This document shows, one piece after another, positions 43,202 through 52,558 of a DNA stretch of 64,000 nucleotides. The translations under genes were made by a program, and so were the position numbers. Origin of the DNA: Candidatus Epulonipiscium sp. Lineage in GTDB: Bacteria; Bacillota; Clostridia; Lachnospirales; Defluviitaleaceae. The stretch lies in NCBI GenBank assembly GCA_012519955.1, contig JAAYPH010000019.1:1-64000 (forward strand), in the 5' to 3' direction. Numbering within the stretch: the first letter of the stretch is position 1; every line of letters starts with the position of its first letter. Under the pieces are notes generated by a model. The model saw only the letters and a list, made by a program, of their open reading frames with translations, searched no databases and was not told the origin of the DNA.

Positions 43202-44227
43202 ATGAATCTGCATGATTTTTATTATGATTTACCGGAAGAACTCATTGCTCAAGATCCATTAGAAGATAGAAGTTCCTCAAGACTTCTTGTATTAGATAAA
43301 AATACCGGAGAAATGGAACATAAATATTTTAGAGACATTATATCCTATTTAAACCCTGGAGACTGCCTTGTATTGAACAATACCAAGGTTATTCCCGCGC
43401 GATTAATCGGTGCCAGAGAAAATACAGGGGCTAAGGTAGAGGTACTTTTATTAACAAGAAAAGATAATGACCGATGGGAAGCGTTAGTGAAGCCGGGGAA
43501 AAAGGCTCGTCCCGGAGACATCATCGTTTTTGGAAACGGAGAATTAAAAGCAGAAGTAGAAGAAATCATTGATGATGGAAAGAGAATTGTCCACTTAATT
43601 TATGAAGGTATATTTGAACAGGTATTGGATGCATTAGGGGAAATGCCTTTGCCTCCATATATTACTCACCAGCTACAGGACAAAGAAAGATATCAAACCG
43701 TCTATGCAAAGCATAAGGGTTCGGCTGCTGCTCCTACGGCAGGGCTTCATTTTACCAAAGAACTTTTGGAAGAAATTAAAGAGAAAAATATAGAGATCGC
43801 CAATGTGACCCTTCATGTGGGACTGGGAACCTTTAGACCAGTAAAAGTAGAGAATGTATTGGAGCATAAAATGCACTCCGAATACTGCTGGATTGATCAG
43901 GAAGAAGCAGATAAAATCAACCGATGCAAGCAAAACGGAGGTAGAATTATTGCTGTAGGAACAACCAGCTGCAGAACGCTGGAATCCTGTACAGATGAAA
44001 ACGGAGTCGTTCAGGCAAAAAGTACGTGGACGGATATTTTCATTTATCCGGGCTATCAATTTAAAATTGTTGATGCCCTGATCACCAATTTCCATCTTCC
44101 GGAATCCACATTAATCATGTTGGTATCTGCCCTGGCGAGCCGAGAAATTATACTCAACGCTTATAAAACCGCTGTAGATATGAAGTATCGATTCTTTAGT
44201 TTTGGAGATGCAATGTTCATAAAATAA
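43202..44227 (+). CDS. queA: S-adenosylmethionine:tRNA ribosyltransferase-isomerase QueA
   Basis: A 341-residue QueA of normal length. Signatures include [43 protein letters not shown] and [16 protein letters not shown]. It transfers the ribosyl group of SAM to preQ1 in tRNA, giving epoxyqueuosine, after Tgt has inserted preQ1. The ATG at 43202 follows GGAGAAC; an upstream ATG at 43184 lacks a site. Its partner tgt lies 1.4 kb downstream, separated by the opposite-strand aroC. Confidence 0.96.
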   Translation: MNLHDFYYDLPEELIAQDPLEDRSSSRLLVLDKNTGEMEHKYFRDIISYLNPGDCLVLNNTKVIPARLIGARENTGAKVEVLLLTRKDNDRWEALVKPGKKARPGDIIVFGNGELKAEVEEIIDDGKRIVHLIYEGIFEQVLDALGEMPLPPYITHQLQDKERYQTVYAKHKGSAAAPTAGLHFTKELLEEIKEKNIEIANVTLHVGLGTFRPVKVENVLEHKMHSEYCWIDQEEADKINRCKQNGGRIIAVGTTSCRTLESCTDENGVVQAKSTWTDIFIYPGYQFKIVDALITNFHLPESTLIMLVSALASREIILNAYKTAVDMKYRFFSFGDAMFIK

Positions 44228-44275
44228 AAAGGCGCCTGTTTATACACATTCATGTGAATAAACAGGCACTTTTGT
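44227..44275. terminator. Bidirectional terminator between queA and aroC
   Basis: Stem GCCTGTTTAT / ATAAACAGGC plus CAC/GTG, with A-rich sequence before and T-rich after, so it works for both convergent genes. Confidence 0.85.
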
Positions 44276-45376
44276 TTATAAAAGAGCTTTTTTAATTAAA
44301 TCGATTCTGGAAAAAATTCTTTCAAACAGATAGTCTACCAAAGTAAGAGCTGTCATGGCTTCTACAACAATTACAGCTCTGGGAACGATAATCGGGTCAT
44401 GGCGGCCTTCTACCTGGAGTTCGATATTTTGTCCTTCCTTGTTGACAGTTTTCTGTACCTTATGAATGGAAGAGGTAGGTTTAACAGCAGCTCTAAAGAC
44501 AATCGGGAAACCGTCACTGATACCGCCTACAATACCGCCGGCATGATTTGTTAATTTTGTAAGGTGGCCCTCTTCATCGTATTGGAAAAAGTCATTATTT
44601 TCCCAGCCTGTTTTTTGGGCAGAACTAAATCCACTGCCAAATTCCAGACCTTTTACCGCACCAATTGAAAAGATGGCTTTTCCAAGCATAGCGTCTAATT
44701 TTTCAAAAACAGGCTCTCCAACGCCGCTGGGAAGACCGGTAACGACACATTCGATGATTCCTCCGGCAGAGTCTTCTTTTTCCTTTATTTCATGGAGATA
44801 AGCTGCTGCCTTTTCTGCCGCTTCTTGATCCGGCATTGCCAGGAAGTTATTAAATATTTCTTCCCTTTTAAATTTAGCAGCGTCAATAGAAACAGGTCCA
44901 ATGGACAGGGTATAAGCCATAATGTCCACACCAAATTCAGCAAGGATTTTTTTAGCGATTGTGCCAGCTGCAACCCTTGCAGTGGTCTCACGGCCGGAAG
45001 AACGGCCTCCCCCGCGATAGTCTCTAAAACCGTATTTTTCGTCGTAAGTGAAATCTGCATGACCGGGACGGTAGCACTTTGCGATTTCTGAATAGTCATA
45101 GGATCTTTGGTTGGTATTGTATACGATTAAGGAAATAGGAGTTCCTGTTGTTTTTCCTTCGAATACTCCTGAGAGAATTTCTACCTTATCGCTTTCTTTA
45201 CGGGGAGTAGAAAAAGGCGATTGACCGGGTTTTCGTCTATCTAAATCCTTCTGAATATCTTCTTCGGAAAGTGAAATGCCAGCAGGACAGCCGTCAATGA
45301 CAACACCGAGAGCTTTCCCATGGGATTCCCCCCAGGTAGATATTTGAAAATGTTTTCCGAATATGGATCCTGCCAT
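44276..45376 (-). CDS. aroC: Chorismate synthase
   Basis: A 366-residue protein. Signatures are STWGESHGKALGVVIDGCPAG at the N-terminus, GHADFTYDEKYGFRDYRGGGRSSGRET and RHDPIIVPRAVIV. It converts EPSP to chorismate with reduced FMN, the last step of the shikimate pathway. The ribosome-binding site on the minus strand is AAGGAGGGA. It is a single gene with no other aro genes near, inserted in opposite orientation between queA and tgt. Confidence 0.97.
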   Translation of the reverse strand: MAGSIFGKHFQISTWGESHGKALGVVIDGCPAGISLSEEDIQKDLDRRKPGQSPFSTPRKESDKVEILSGVFEGKTTGTPISLIVYNTNQRSYDYSEIAKCYRPGHADFTYDEKYGFRDYRGGGRSSGRETTARVAAGTIAKKILAEFGVDIMAYTLSIGPVSIDAAKFKREEIFNNFLAMPDQEAAEKAAAYLHEIKEKEDSAGGIIECVVTGLPSGVGEPVFEKLDAMLGKAIFSIGAVKGLEFGSGFSSAQKTGWENNDFFQYDEEGHLTKLTNHAGGIVGGISDGFPIVFRAAVKPTSSIHKVQKTVNKEGQNIELQVEGRHDPIIVPRAVIVVEAMTALTLVDYLFERIFSRIDLIKKALL

Positions 45377-45495
45377 GGGATCCCTCCTTTCAAGGATGAA
45401 ATTTTAGAAAATTGTATCATCATTTTAGTTTCTTTTCAACTACATTATCTGTTCCTATTATTTGGAGGTATTTTTCTTTTATTATTATCAACCCC

Positions 45496-45524
45496 TTGCA
45501 AAAAAGTGTTTTTCAAGGTACACT
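45496..45524 (+). promoter_or_regulatory. Sigma-A promoter of tgt-yajC
   Basis: TTGCAA (45496-45501), a 17-base spacer and TACACT (45519-45524), about 58 bases before the tgt start codon at 45583. It makes tgt independent of queA transcription. Confidence 0.6.
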
Positions 45525-45582
45525 GTTTTTTGTGAAATAATAGCGTACGCTGAATAAATATATGACAAAGGAAGAAGAACGC

Positions 45583-46719
45583 ATGTATAAGTTATTGAAA
45601 ACTGAAGGAAGGGCAAAGCGAGGAGAATTTCATACCCCCCATGGGATCATACAGACGCCTGTGTTTATGAATGTGGCGACGGTTGCAGCCATCAAGGGTG
45701 CTCTTTCCACTAAAGATTTAAAAGATGTAAAATGCCAGGTCGCTCTTTCTAATACATATCATCTTCATCTTCGTCCGGGGGACAAAGTGATTAAAAAATT
45801 AGGCGGGCTCCATAAATTCATGGTATGGGACAGACCTATTCTTACCGATTCCGGCGGCTTTCAGGTTTTTTCTCTTACATCTCTTAGAAAGATAAAAGAA
45901 GAAGGGGTATATTTTTCTTCCCATATAGACGGAAGAAAGATTTTTATGGGCCCGGAAGAAAGTATGCAGATTCAGTCTAATATAGGTTCCACTATAGCGA
46001 TGGCCTTTGACGAATGTCCGCCGTATCCTGCTGAAAGAGGATATATGGAAGATTCTGTTGCACGTACAACCAGGTGGCTTAAAAGATGTAAGGCAGAGCT
46101 TAACCGTTTAAATCAATTGGAAGATACGGTTAATCCTAATCAAATGCTTTTTGGAATTAACCAGGGAGGCACCTACGAAGACATTCGTATAGAGCATGCC
46201 AAAATCATTTCCGAAATGGACTTGGATGGTTATGCTGTAGGGGGATTGGCGGTAGGAGAAACTCATGCTGAAATGTATCGCATACTGGAAGAAGTTGTAC
46301 CCTATCTTCCACAGAATAAACCTACCTATTTGATGGGTGTGGGTACACCGGAAAATATATTAGAAGCTGTAGATAGAGGTATTGACTTTTTTGACTGTGT
46401 GCTTCCGGCAAGAAATGGTCGTCATGGGCATGTGTATACCAATAGGGGAAAATTAAATCTTTTTAATGCAAAATATGAATTAGATGAGAGACCTATTGAA
46501 GAAGGATGTGGATGTCCAACTTGTACAACCTATAGCAGGGCTTATATACGGCATCTTTTAAAAGCAAAGGAAATGCTTGGAATGCGTCTTTGTGTGCTTC
46601 ATAATTTGTACTTTTTCAATACAATGATGGAAGAAATAAGAGAAGCATTGGATCAAGGAAACTATGCCGTTTATAAAAAGCAAAAATTAGATGGTTTCAA
46701 ACAAAAAGAGGAGGAATAG
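45583..46719 (+). CDS. tgt: tRNA-guanine transglycosylase
   Basis: A 378-residue TGT. The catalytic Asp lies in ILTDSGGFQVFSL (about residue 90), the second Asp in FDCVLPARNGRHG (about 265-275), and the zinc site is CGCPTC with a downstream Cys-x2 and LHN His. It exchanges guanine for preQ1 at position 34 of GUN-anticodon tRNAs. ATG 45583 is preferred because AAGGAAG lies upstream; ATG 45562 has no site and would add seven residues. yajC follows by 2 bases. Confidence 0.96.
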   Translation: MYKLLKTEGRAKRGEFHTPHGIIQTPVFMNVATVAAIKGALSTKDLKDVKCQVALSNTYHLHLRPGDKVIKKLGGLHKFMVWDRPILTDSGGFQVFSLTSLRKIKEEGVYFSSHIDGRKIFMGPEESMQIQSNIGSTIAMAFDECPPYPAERGYMEDSVARTTRWLKRCKAELNRLNQLEDTVNPNQMLFGINQGGTYEDIRIEHAKIISEMDLDGYAVGGLAVGETHAEMYRILEEVVPYLPQNKPTYLMGVGTPENILEAVDRGIDFFDCVLPARNGRHGHVYTNRGKLNLFNAKYELDERPIEEGCGCPTCTTYSRAYIRHLLKAKEMLGMRLCVLHNLYFFNTMMEEIREALDQGNYAVYKKQKLDGFKQKEEE

Positions 46720-46721
46720 GG

Positions 46722-47111
46722 ATGAATAGTTTATTTGTATTGGCAGATGCAGCCACCACAACCGGTCAAAAAACTGGATCAGCATTGGGTATGATTTTAT
46801 ATTTTGCAGTATTGGCACTAATTATGTGGTTATTAATTATTCGACCACAGAGAAAGAAAGAAAAAGAGATTCAAGAAATGCTCAACAATGTTAAGGTGGG
46901 AGATACTGTTTTAACAACCGGCGGACTTTACGGCAAAGTAGTAGATATGGTTAACGATATATGTATCATAGAATTAGGTTTAAACAAGGGCGTTAGAGTA
47001 CCCCTTCAAAAAAATAATATAGCAGCGATCAAAGAACCAGATATGGCAATTAAGAAAGAAGAAAAAGAAGAAACTAAAAAAGAAGATAAAAAAGAAGCAG
47101 CAAGTAAATAA
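46722..47111 (+). CDS. yajC: YajC, preprotein translocase accessory subunit
   Basis: A 129-residue protein with one membrane helix (about 21-42, MILYFAVLALIMWLLII) followed by RPQRKKEKE, the YajC signature. GDTVLTTGGLYGKVV is typical of the cytosolic domain. The C-terminal tail is a Lys/Glu-rich low-complexity stretch. YajC associates with SecDF, which is encoded 3 kb downstream on the same strand. Confidence 0.93.
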   Translation: MNSLFVLADAATTTGQKTGSALGMILYFAVLALIMWLLIIRPQRKKEKEIQEMLNNVKVGDTVLTTGGLYGKVVDMVNDICIIELGLNKGVRVPLQKNNIAAIKEPDMAIKKEEKEETKKEDKKEAASK

Positions 47112-47121
47112 TACCTATATA

Positions 47122-47158
47122 AAATAAGAAAGTGCAGAATCTGCACTTTCTTATTTTT
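47122..47158. terminator. Bidirectional terminator between yajC and the PHP gene
   Basis: A perfect 16-bp stem AAATAAGAAAGTGCAG with its complement and a 3-base loop. It overlaps the last codons of the convergent PHP gene. Confidence 0.85.
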
Positions 47159-47999
47159 GTCTCACTTTCTTTTTCATTTCCTCTAAAATGTCATAAGGAA
47201 TCTTAAGATTTCCTTTTCCTACGCCCATATCTATATTTTTCTTATTTGTTCCATGAAAATCACTGCCGCCGGTTATGAGAAGATTAAATCGGTGTGCCAG
47301 GGAGCGTATTTGATTTTCCTGTTCTTTAGAATAAAGAGAATAAATTGCTTCAATTCCGTCCAAACCATCTTCCCGTAAAGACTGTACTAAATGATTCAAC
47401 TCATCATCGGGCAGATGGTATAATGTAGGATGCGCCAGTATTGCTAAGCCATTTGCTTCATGGATCAGCTTAATGCAGTCTTTGGGAGATAAGATATCTC
47501 TTTTAACATAGCCGGGACCTCCTGGACTTAAATAGAGGCGAAAGGCATCTTCTAAATTTTTTGTATAGCCTTTTTCAAAAAGGACTTTTCCGAAATGGGC
47601 TCTTGTGATTAAATCTTTTCCAGCTCTTTGCTGCAAATCTTCCAAGGTAATATCCATACCAATGTCATTTAATTTTTGCAGCATCTTTTCATTTCTTCTT
47701 ACCCTGGCATTTTGAATCCAATCTAATTTTTGAATAAAATGAGGATTTTTATAGTCAATAAATAATCCTAGAATATGAATTTCCCGGTCCTTATATTCCG
47801 CTGCAAATTCTATTCCGGGAATCACTTCAACACCCCATTCCCTGCCTTCATTGACGGCTTCATCTATTCCATCTATGATATCATGGTCCGTTAATGCGAA
47901 AGCCCGTAGACCCTTTTGCTTTGCATAATGAACAAGTTCTTTAGGAGATAAGGTACCGTCAGATACATTGGAATGGACATGAAGATCAATATACTGCAT
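47151..47999 (-). CDS. PHP domain phosphoesterase (RNase AM / TrpH-like)
   Basis: A 282-residue PHP-fold metal-dependent phosphoesterase. Metal ligands are in DLHVHSNVSDG near the N-terminus, ALTDHDIIDG, IPGIEFAAEY (Glu), LAHPTLYH and the final GGSDFHG. The family includes 3',5'-nucleoside bisphosphate phosphatase and RNase AM (YciV). The ATG at 47999 is preferred because AAAGGTGG lies upstream; a GTG at 48011 would add four residues. It is a single gene on the minus strand. Confidence 0.9.
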   Translation of the reverse strand: MQYIDLHVHSNVSDGTLSPKELVHYAKQKGLRAFALTDHDIIDGIDEAVNEGREWGVEVIPGIEFAAEYKDREIHILGLFIDYKNPHFIQKLDWIQNARVRRNEKMLQKLNDIGMDITLEDLQQRAGKDLITRAHFGKVLFEKGYTKNLEDAFRLYLSPGGPGYVKRDILSPKDCIKLIHEANGLAILAHPTLYHLPDDELNHLVQSLREDGLDGIEAIYSLYSKEQENQIRSLAHRFNLLITGGSDFHGTNKKNIDMGVGKGNLKIPYDILEEMKKKVRQK

Positions 48000-48107
48000 T
48001 TTGCTAGCCACCTTTCAAAAATCAATCTATTTCTATCATAAATGATAACTAAGAATCGTACAATAGTACAGAAAAGAATTATAGGATAAATAAGAAGGGG
48101 TGCTAAG

Positions 48108-48533
48108 ATGGTAAAAGCCAACCATAAGCCAAAGCCTAAGCCTGTGCAAACGATGAACAAGACAAGTGAATGGAGAATCATTACTCTTTTAAAGGCAAAT
48201 ATAATCGCTTATATGATTACAGCAATCTTTTTTATTGGTTCCGCATTACTGCTCACCTATACATCTTTGCCTGAGAGTAGTATTCCCGCTATTGCAATAG
48301 TTACTACGATCATTTCTGTTTTAGTAGCAGGCTTTGACACCGCTAAAGGAGCACCATCCAAGGGATGGCTTTGGGGACTTGCAGCGGGCCTTGTTTATGC
48401 AGTGATTTTAATTGCTGTTTCCAGTACTGTAGGTAAAGAATTAATGATGACCCGCAGTACAGCGACTCTTCTAATTATGGCAGGAGCTGGGGGAACGTTA
48501 GGAGGCATGATAGGAATTAATGTGAAAAAATAA
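48108..48533 (+). CDS. TIGR04086 family membrane protein
   Basis: A 141-residue protein with a basic N-terminus and four predicted membrane helices (about 34-52, 59-80, 89-109 and 118-137, ending GGMIGINVKK). It matches the clostridial TIGR04086 family in size, topology and place, since members usually lie next to yajC and the SCIFF genes. Role unknown. The start follows GGGGTG. Confidence 0.8.
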   Translation: MVKANHKPKPKPVQTMNKTSEWRIITLLKANIIAYMITAIFFIGSALLLTYTSLPESSIPAIAIVTTIISVLVAGFDTAKGAPSKGWLWGLAAGLVYAVILIAVSSTVGKELMMTRSTATLLIMAGAGGTLGGMIGINVKK

Positions 48534-48542
48534 CCAATACCC

Positions 48543-48571
48543 TTTTCAATTAAATTCAAGTATGATATAAT
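48543..48571 (+). promoter_or_regulatory. Promoter of scfA
   Basis: TTTTCA (48543-48548), a 17-base spacer and TATAAT (48566-48571), 31 bases before the scfA start codon. Confidence 0.55.
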
Positions 48572-48601
48572 GAGGCGAATTAAGGCGAAGGAGGCATAAA
48601 T

Positions 48602-48742
48602 ATGAAACATATTAAGACATTAAATACGGCTACATTGAAGAAAAGTATGGCAAAAGGTGGCTGTGGAGAATGCCAAACATCTTGTCAATCTGCTTGTAAA
48701 ACATCTTGTACTGTAGCAAATCAATCTTGCGAAAACAATTAA
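48602..48742 (+). CDS. scfA: SCIFF precursor peptide (six cysteines in forty-five), ranthipeptide
   Basis: A 46-residue peptide. The leader is MKHIKTLNTATLKKSMAKGG and the core has six cysteines: GGCGECQTSCQSACKTSCT then QSC. This is the conserved SCIFF peptide of Clostridia. The neighbouring radical SAM enzyme forms thioether bonds from Cys to non-adjacent residues (gamma/beta carbon), and the class is now called ranthipeptide. The AAGGAGG site is at correct spacing. A weak terminator separates it from the maturase gene. Confidence 0.96.
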   Translation: MKHIKTLNTATLKKSMAKGGCGECQTSCQSACKTSCTVANQSCENN

Positions 48743-48748
48743 TTCCTG

Positions 48749-48775
48749 GCAGTGGCATTAAGTCGCTGCTTTTTT
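48749..48775 (+). terminator. Intercistronic terminator between scfA and scfB
   Basis: A 6-bp stem GCAGTG / CGCTGC with one G-U pair, a 9-base loop and six T residues. As a partial terminator it would make precursor transcript more abundant than maturase transcript. Confidence 0.65.
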
Positions 48776-48820
48776 ACTGTATAAAATATAATGTACTAAA
48801 ATAGAAATTGGAGTGATAGA

Positions 48821-50173
48821 ATGATACATAAGTTTTCCATGGACGGAGTGAACATGGTTCTTGACATATATAGCGGAGCTGTTCATGTGGTAGATGACAT
48901 TGTTTATGAATTAGTCGATGATTACAAAAAATATTCCAGGGATCAACTCATACAAAAGTACAAAGAAAAGTATGAAATATCCCAAGTAGAAGAAGCGATC
49001 GAAGAAATAGAAGCCTTAGAAAAAGAAGGACTTCTTTTCACAGAAGATATGTATGTGGATTATTTAAGTCAATTTCAGGGAAGAAATCCTATTGTAAAAG
49101 CCTTATGCCTTCATATTGCCCATGACTGTAATCTGAAATGCAAATATTGTTTTGCAGGAGAAGGGGAATATAGAGGTCATCGTTCCCTGATGAGTGCCGA
49201 AGTAGGAAAAAAAGCCATTGATTTCTTAATTCAGGCTTCAGGAAACCGCCGCAACTTAGAAATTGACTTTTTTGGCGGAGAACCTCTTATGAATTTTGAG
49301 GTTGTAAAAGAAATTGTAGATTATGCAAGAAGCATCGAAGAGAAGCATAATAAGAATTTCCGTTTTACCATTACCACCAACGGGGTTCTATTAGATGATG
49401 ATATACAAGCATATATCAACGAACATATGCATAATGTCGTTTTAAGTATTGACGGCAGAAAAGAAGTTCATGACAGAATGCGCTATACCGTTAATCATAA
49501 AGGAAGCTATGATATCGTAGTGCCAAAGTTTAAAAAGATTGCCGATAGCCGAAATCAAACCAATTATTATGTACGAGGCACTTTTACAAGGGAGAATCTT
49601 GATTTTGCCAAGGACGTACTGCATTTGGCAGACTTAGGCTTTAAGCAGGTTTCTGTAGAACCTGTCGTAGCACCAAAAGAGATGTCCTATGCCCTTAGAG
49701 AAGAAGATTTGCCGATGCTATATGCACAGTATGAAGAACTGGCAAGAGAACTGGTTCATCGTAAGAAGGAAGGACAAGGTTTTAACTTTTTCCATTTTAT
49801 GATTGATTTAACTCAAGGACCCTGTGTTGCAAAAAGACTTGCAGGATGTGGCTCCGGTTCCGAGTATCTGGCGGTTACCCCGGAAGGAGATTTGTATCCA
49901 TGTCACCAATTTGTAGGGTTGGAAGAATTCAAAATGGGAACTGTCTTCGAAGGTATTCAGAATTTGCCCATGCAAAAGCAATTCCAGGCTTGCAATGTTT
50001 ATGCCAAAGATGAATGTAAAAACTGTTGGGCAAAATTCTACTGCAGCGGAGGCTGTGCAGCCAATGCTTATCAGTTCCATGGGGATATTCATATACCTTA
50101 TAAAATCGGCTGCGAGTTAGAAAAGAAAAGAGTAGAATGTGCTTTATACGTAACGGCAAAACTGGCAGAGTAA
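48821..50173 (+). CDS. scfB: SCIFF radical SAM maturase (thioether-forming)
   Basis: A 450-residue radical SAM/SPASM enzyme. An N-terminal peptide-recognition (RRE-like) region (about 1-85) precedes the cluster motif C103-x3-C107-x2-C110 (CNLKCKYC). The SPASM region at the C-terminus has CGSGSEYLAVTPEGDLYPCHQF and CKNCWAKFYCSGGC, binding two auxiliary clusters. It modifies ScfA. Gene order scfA-scfB upstream of secD-secF is characteristic of Clostridia. Confidence 0.96.
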   Translation: MIHKFSMDGVNMVLDIYSGAVHVVDDIVYELVDDYKKYSRDQLIQKYKEKYEISQVEEAIEEIEALEKEGLLFTEDMYVDYLSQFQGRNPIVKALCLHIAHDCNLKCKYCFAGEGEYRGHRSLMSAEVGKKAIDFLIQASGNRRNLEIDFFGGEPLMNFEVVKEIVDYARSIEEKHNKNFRFTITTNGVLLDDDIQAYINEHMHNVVLSIDGRKEVHDRMRYTVNHKGSYDIVVPKFKKIADSRNQTNYYVRGTFTRENLDFAKDVLHLADLGFKQVSVEPVVAPKEMSYALREEDLPMLYAQYEELARELVHRKKEGQGFNFFHFMIDLTQGPCVAKRLAGCGSGSEYLAVTPEGDLYPCHQFVGLEEFKMGTVFEGIQNLPMQKQFQACNVYAKDECKNCWAKFYCSGGCAANAYQFHGDIHIPYKIGCELEKKRVECALYVTAKLAE

Positions 50174-50181
50174 ATCATATT

Positions 50182-50220
50182 CCTGCAGGTCGGTCCATAT
50201 GGCCGGCCTGCAGATTTTAT
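50182..50220 (+). terminator. Terminator after scfB
   Basis: Stem CTGCAGG..CCTGCAG with GG/CC inner pairs, a short loop and ATTTTAT. Confidence 0.75.
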
Positions 50221-50306
50221 GAATAAACGAGGGGAACATTGTTATTACAACAAAAGACACATTAGGGAAAAATTATACAAAATAAAATATAATAGTTGTA
50301 AAAATA

Positions 50307-50335
50307 TTGACGTAACCTAGGATAAAGCATATAAT
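50307..50335 (+). promoter_or_regulatory. Sigma-A promoter of secD-secF
   Basis: TTGACG (50307-50312), a 17-base spacer and a perfect TATAAT (50330-50335), 36 bases before the secD start. It mirrors the tig promoter in quality. Confidence 0.75.
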
Positions 50336-50371
50336 TAAATTTGTGTATTTTGTATGAAGGGAGAAAAAACA

Positions 50372-51598
50372 ATGAAAGTCAAGAGCGGATTGATATTACT
50401 TTTAATTGTCGTTCTTATTGGACTGACAGGAGGAGCAGCCTATTTTGGATTTGGAGAAAATCACTTTTTAGGTGCTCAGAACATTAGATTGGGATTGGAT
50501 TTACAAGGCGGGGTAAATATCGTATATGAAGCCGATAAAGAAAATCCTACTCCTGAAGAAATGAGTGCTGCCATTGAAATGATTCAAGGAAGATTGGACC
50601 GTGGTAACTACACAGAAGCAGAAGTAGCAAGAGAAGGAAGCAGAAGAATTCGTGTAGATATCCCCGGAGTGGAAGATCCTAATAAGGCTATAGAAGATAT
50701 TGGTGCAACAGCACAGCTTCAATTCCTTAGCCCTGAAGGAGAAGTTCTTTTAACAGGAAATGAAGTAAAAGATGCCAGAAGAGAAGTTGTTAACGATAAT
50801 GGAATCACAAAAGCAGTTGTTGCTTTAGAATTTAATTCAGAAGGAAAAGAAGCTTTTGCAAAAGCAACAGAAAAGTATGTTGGACAAATTATTATGATTG
50901 CTCTTGATGAAACAATTATAAGTGCCCCAAAAGTAAATTCTGTTATTACTGAAGGAAATGCAATCATAGAAGGAGTAGGCACTATTGAAGAGGCAGATGA
51001 ACTGGCTGCAAGAATTAAAGCCGGAGCGCTTCCTTTTAAATTAACTCCATTACAAAGTAACAGCGTTGGTGCTAAATTAGGTGCCAGTGCTTTAGAAACC
51101 AGCCTTAAAGCAGGTTTTATAGGAATCATTTTAGTTTTATTATTTATGCTTGCTGTATATAGAGTTCCCGGTCTTGCTGCTGATTTGGCTTTATTATTCT
51201 ACTGCGGAGCGGTTGTAATTATTTTAAGTTTATTACAGTCCACTTTAACTCTTCCAGGTATAGCTGGTATCATCTTATCTGTAGGTATGGCGGTAGATGC
51301 CAATGTAATTATTTTTGCCAGAATTCAAGAAGAATTAAAGGCAGGAAAAACCCTTAGAGCAGCAATGGATGCTGGCTTTAACAAGGCATTTTCTGCAATT
51401 CTGGACGGAAACATCACCACATTGATTGCAGCTGGTGTATTATACTGGATAGGAACCGGACTTATTAAAAGCTTTGCTCAAACTTTGGGAATAGGTATTC
51501 TTGTTTCGATGTTCACCGCATTGGTTGTAACAAGAATCATAATGAAGCAGTTCGTTAATCTCGGGCTGAAAAATCCAAAACTATATGGTGCGAAATAA
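50372..51598 (+). CDS. secD: Protein translocase subunit SecD
   Basis: A 408-residue RND-family protein. Membrane helix 1 (about 4-22) precedes the signature LGLDLQGGVNIVYE, then a periplasmic-type P1 domain (about 55-230), and five more helices from about 240. VGMAVDANVIIFARIQEEL is the conserved TM4 segment whose Asp carries protons. The ATG at 50372 follows AAGGGAG. It works with SecF in proton-driven late steps of Sec export. secF follows 14 bases later. Confidence 0.96.
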   Translation: MKVKSGLILLLIVVLIGLTGGAAYFGFGENHFLGAQNIRLGLDLQGGVNIVYEADKENPTPEEMSAAIEMIQGRLDRGNYTEAEVAREGSRRIRVDIPGVEDPNKAIEDIGATAQLQFLSPEGEVLLTGNEVKDARREVVNDNGITKAVVALEFNSEGKEAFAKATEKYVGQIIMIALDETIISAPKVNSVITEGNAIIEGVGTIEEADELAARIKAGALPFKLTPLQSNSVGAKLGASALETSLKAGFIGIILVLLFMLAVYRVPGLAADLALLFYCGAVVIILSLLQSTLTLPGIAGIILSVGMAVDANVIIFARIQEELKAGKTLRAAMDAGFNKAFSAILDGNITTLIAAGVLYWIGTGLIKSFAQTLGIGILVSMFTALVVTRIIMKQFVNLGLKNPKLYGAK

Positions 51599-51612
51599 AG
51601 GAGGCCGAGAAG

Positions 51613-52506
51613 ATGAATATTATTGAAAAACGCAAAACCTGGTTTACTATTTCAATTATTCTTATTTTAGCAGGACTATTGGCCATGCCAATCAATGCAT
51701 TTATGGGGAATGGGATTTTAAATTTTGACGTTGAATTTATTGGCGGAACCGTAATGGAAGTTAACATTGGACAAGATTTTGATATCGCAAAGGATATTAA
51801 GCCCATTGTTGTAGATATCACAGGGGAAGAAAACCCTCAGATTACACGTTCGGGAGAACAGGGCGTAACCATTAAGACGAAATCTTTAGATTCTGCAACA
51901 AGAACAAAATTATACGATGTTCTAAAAGAAAAGTTTAATTTAGACGGAATGAATGATTTATTAAATGTAGATGATGTGTCTCCTACGATCAGTACGGAAA
52001 TGCAGTTAAAAGCACTGCAGGCATTACTTGTGTCTTCCATTTTGATGCTTATATATATTACTTTCCGTTTTAAAGACTGGAGATTTGGTCTTGCTGCTGT
52101 GTTGCCATTAATACATGATGTGCTCATTGTATTAGCAGTGTATTCTATTGGACGAGTTCCGGTTAATAACTCATTTATTGCAGCGATTCTAACCATTGTA
52201 GGTTATTCAATCAATGATACGATTGTCGTATTTGATAGAATTCGTGAAAACAGAAAAGTAGCCAAAAAGGGAGATTTAGAAGGCTTAATAGACAAGAGTG
52301 TATCTCAGACAATTGTTCGTTCAATCAATACTTCTGTAACAACTTTGCTTACCATAACAGTGCTGTATTTCCTTGGAGTTGCTTCCATAAAAGAATTCGC
52401 ACTGCCATTGATTGTAGGAATTATTTCAGGAACTTATTCTTCAATCTTTATTGCCAGCCCCTTATGGTATGAATTTCAAAAGAAATCTATTTCTAAAACT
52501 GCGTAA
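51613..52506 (+). CDS. secF: Protein translocase subunit SecF
   Basis: A 297-residue protein. Helix 1 (about 11-30), signature FDVEFIGGTVMEV, a small extracytoplasmic domain (about 35-130) and five C-terminal helices. VGYSINDTIVVFDRIREN is the conserved TM4 Asp segment, and SINTSVTTLLTI is typical. It forms the SecDF complex. AGGAGG is at good spacing. Confidence 0.96.
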   Translation: MNIIEKRKTWFTISIILILAGLLAMPINAFMGNGILNFDVEFIGGTVMEVNIGQDFDIAKDIKPIVVDITGEENPQITRSGEQGVTIKTKSLDSATRTKLYDVLKEKFNLDGMNDLLNVDDVSPTISTEMQLKALQALLVSSILMLIYITFRFKDWRFGLAAVLPLIHDVLIVLAVYSIGRVPVNNSFIAAILTIVGYSINDTIVVFDRIRENRKVAKKGDLEGLIDKSVSQTIVRSINTSVTTLLTITVLYFLGVASIKEFALPLIVGIISGTYSSIFIASPLWYEFQKKSISKTA

Positions 52507-52514
52507 TCACATAA

Positions 52515-52558
52515 AAACATCACAAAGACCTGCCGGTTGGCAGGTCTTTGTGATGTTT
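52515..52558. terminator. Bidirectional terminator between secF and the S1 gene
   Basis: A perfect 20-bp stem (52515-52534 with 52539-52558) and a GGTT loop, with AAA/TTT ends. It reaches into the stop codon of the convergent S1-domain gene. Confidence 0.85.

Noticed and set aside
45377-45582. preQ1 riboswitch before tgt or queA
   Set aside because: No preQ1 aptamer consensus or pseudoknot pattern seen; the region is an ordinary promoter spacer.
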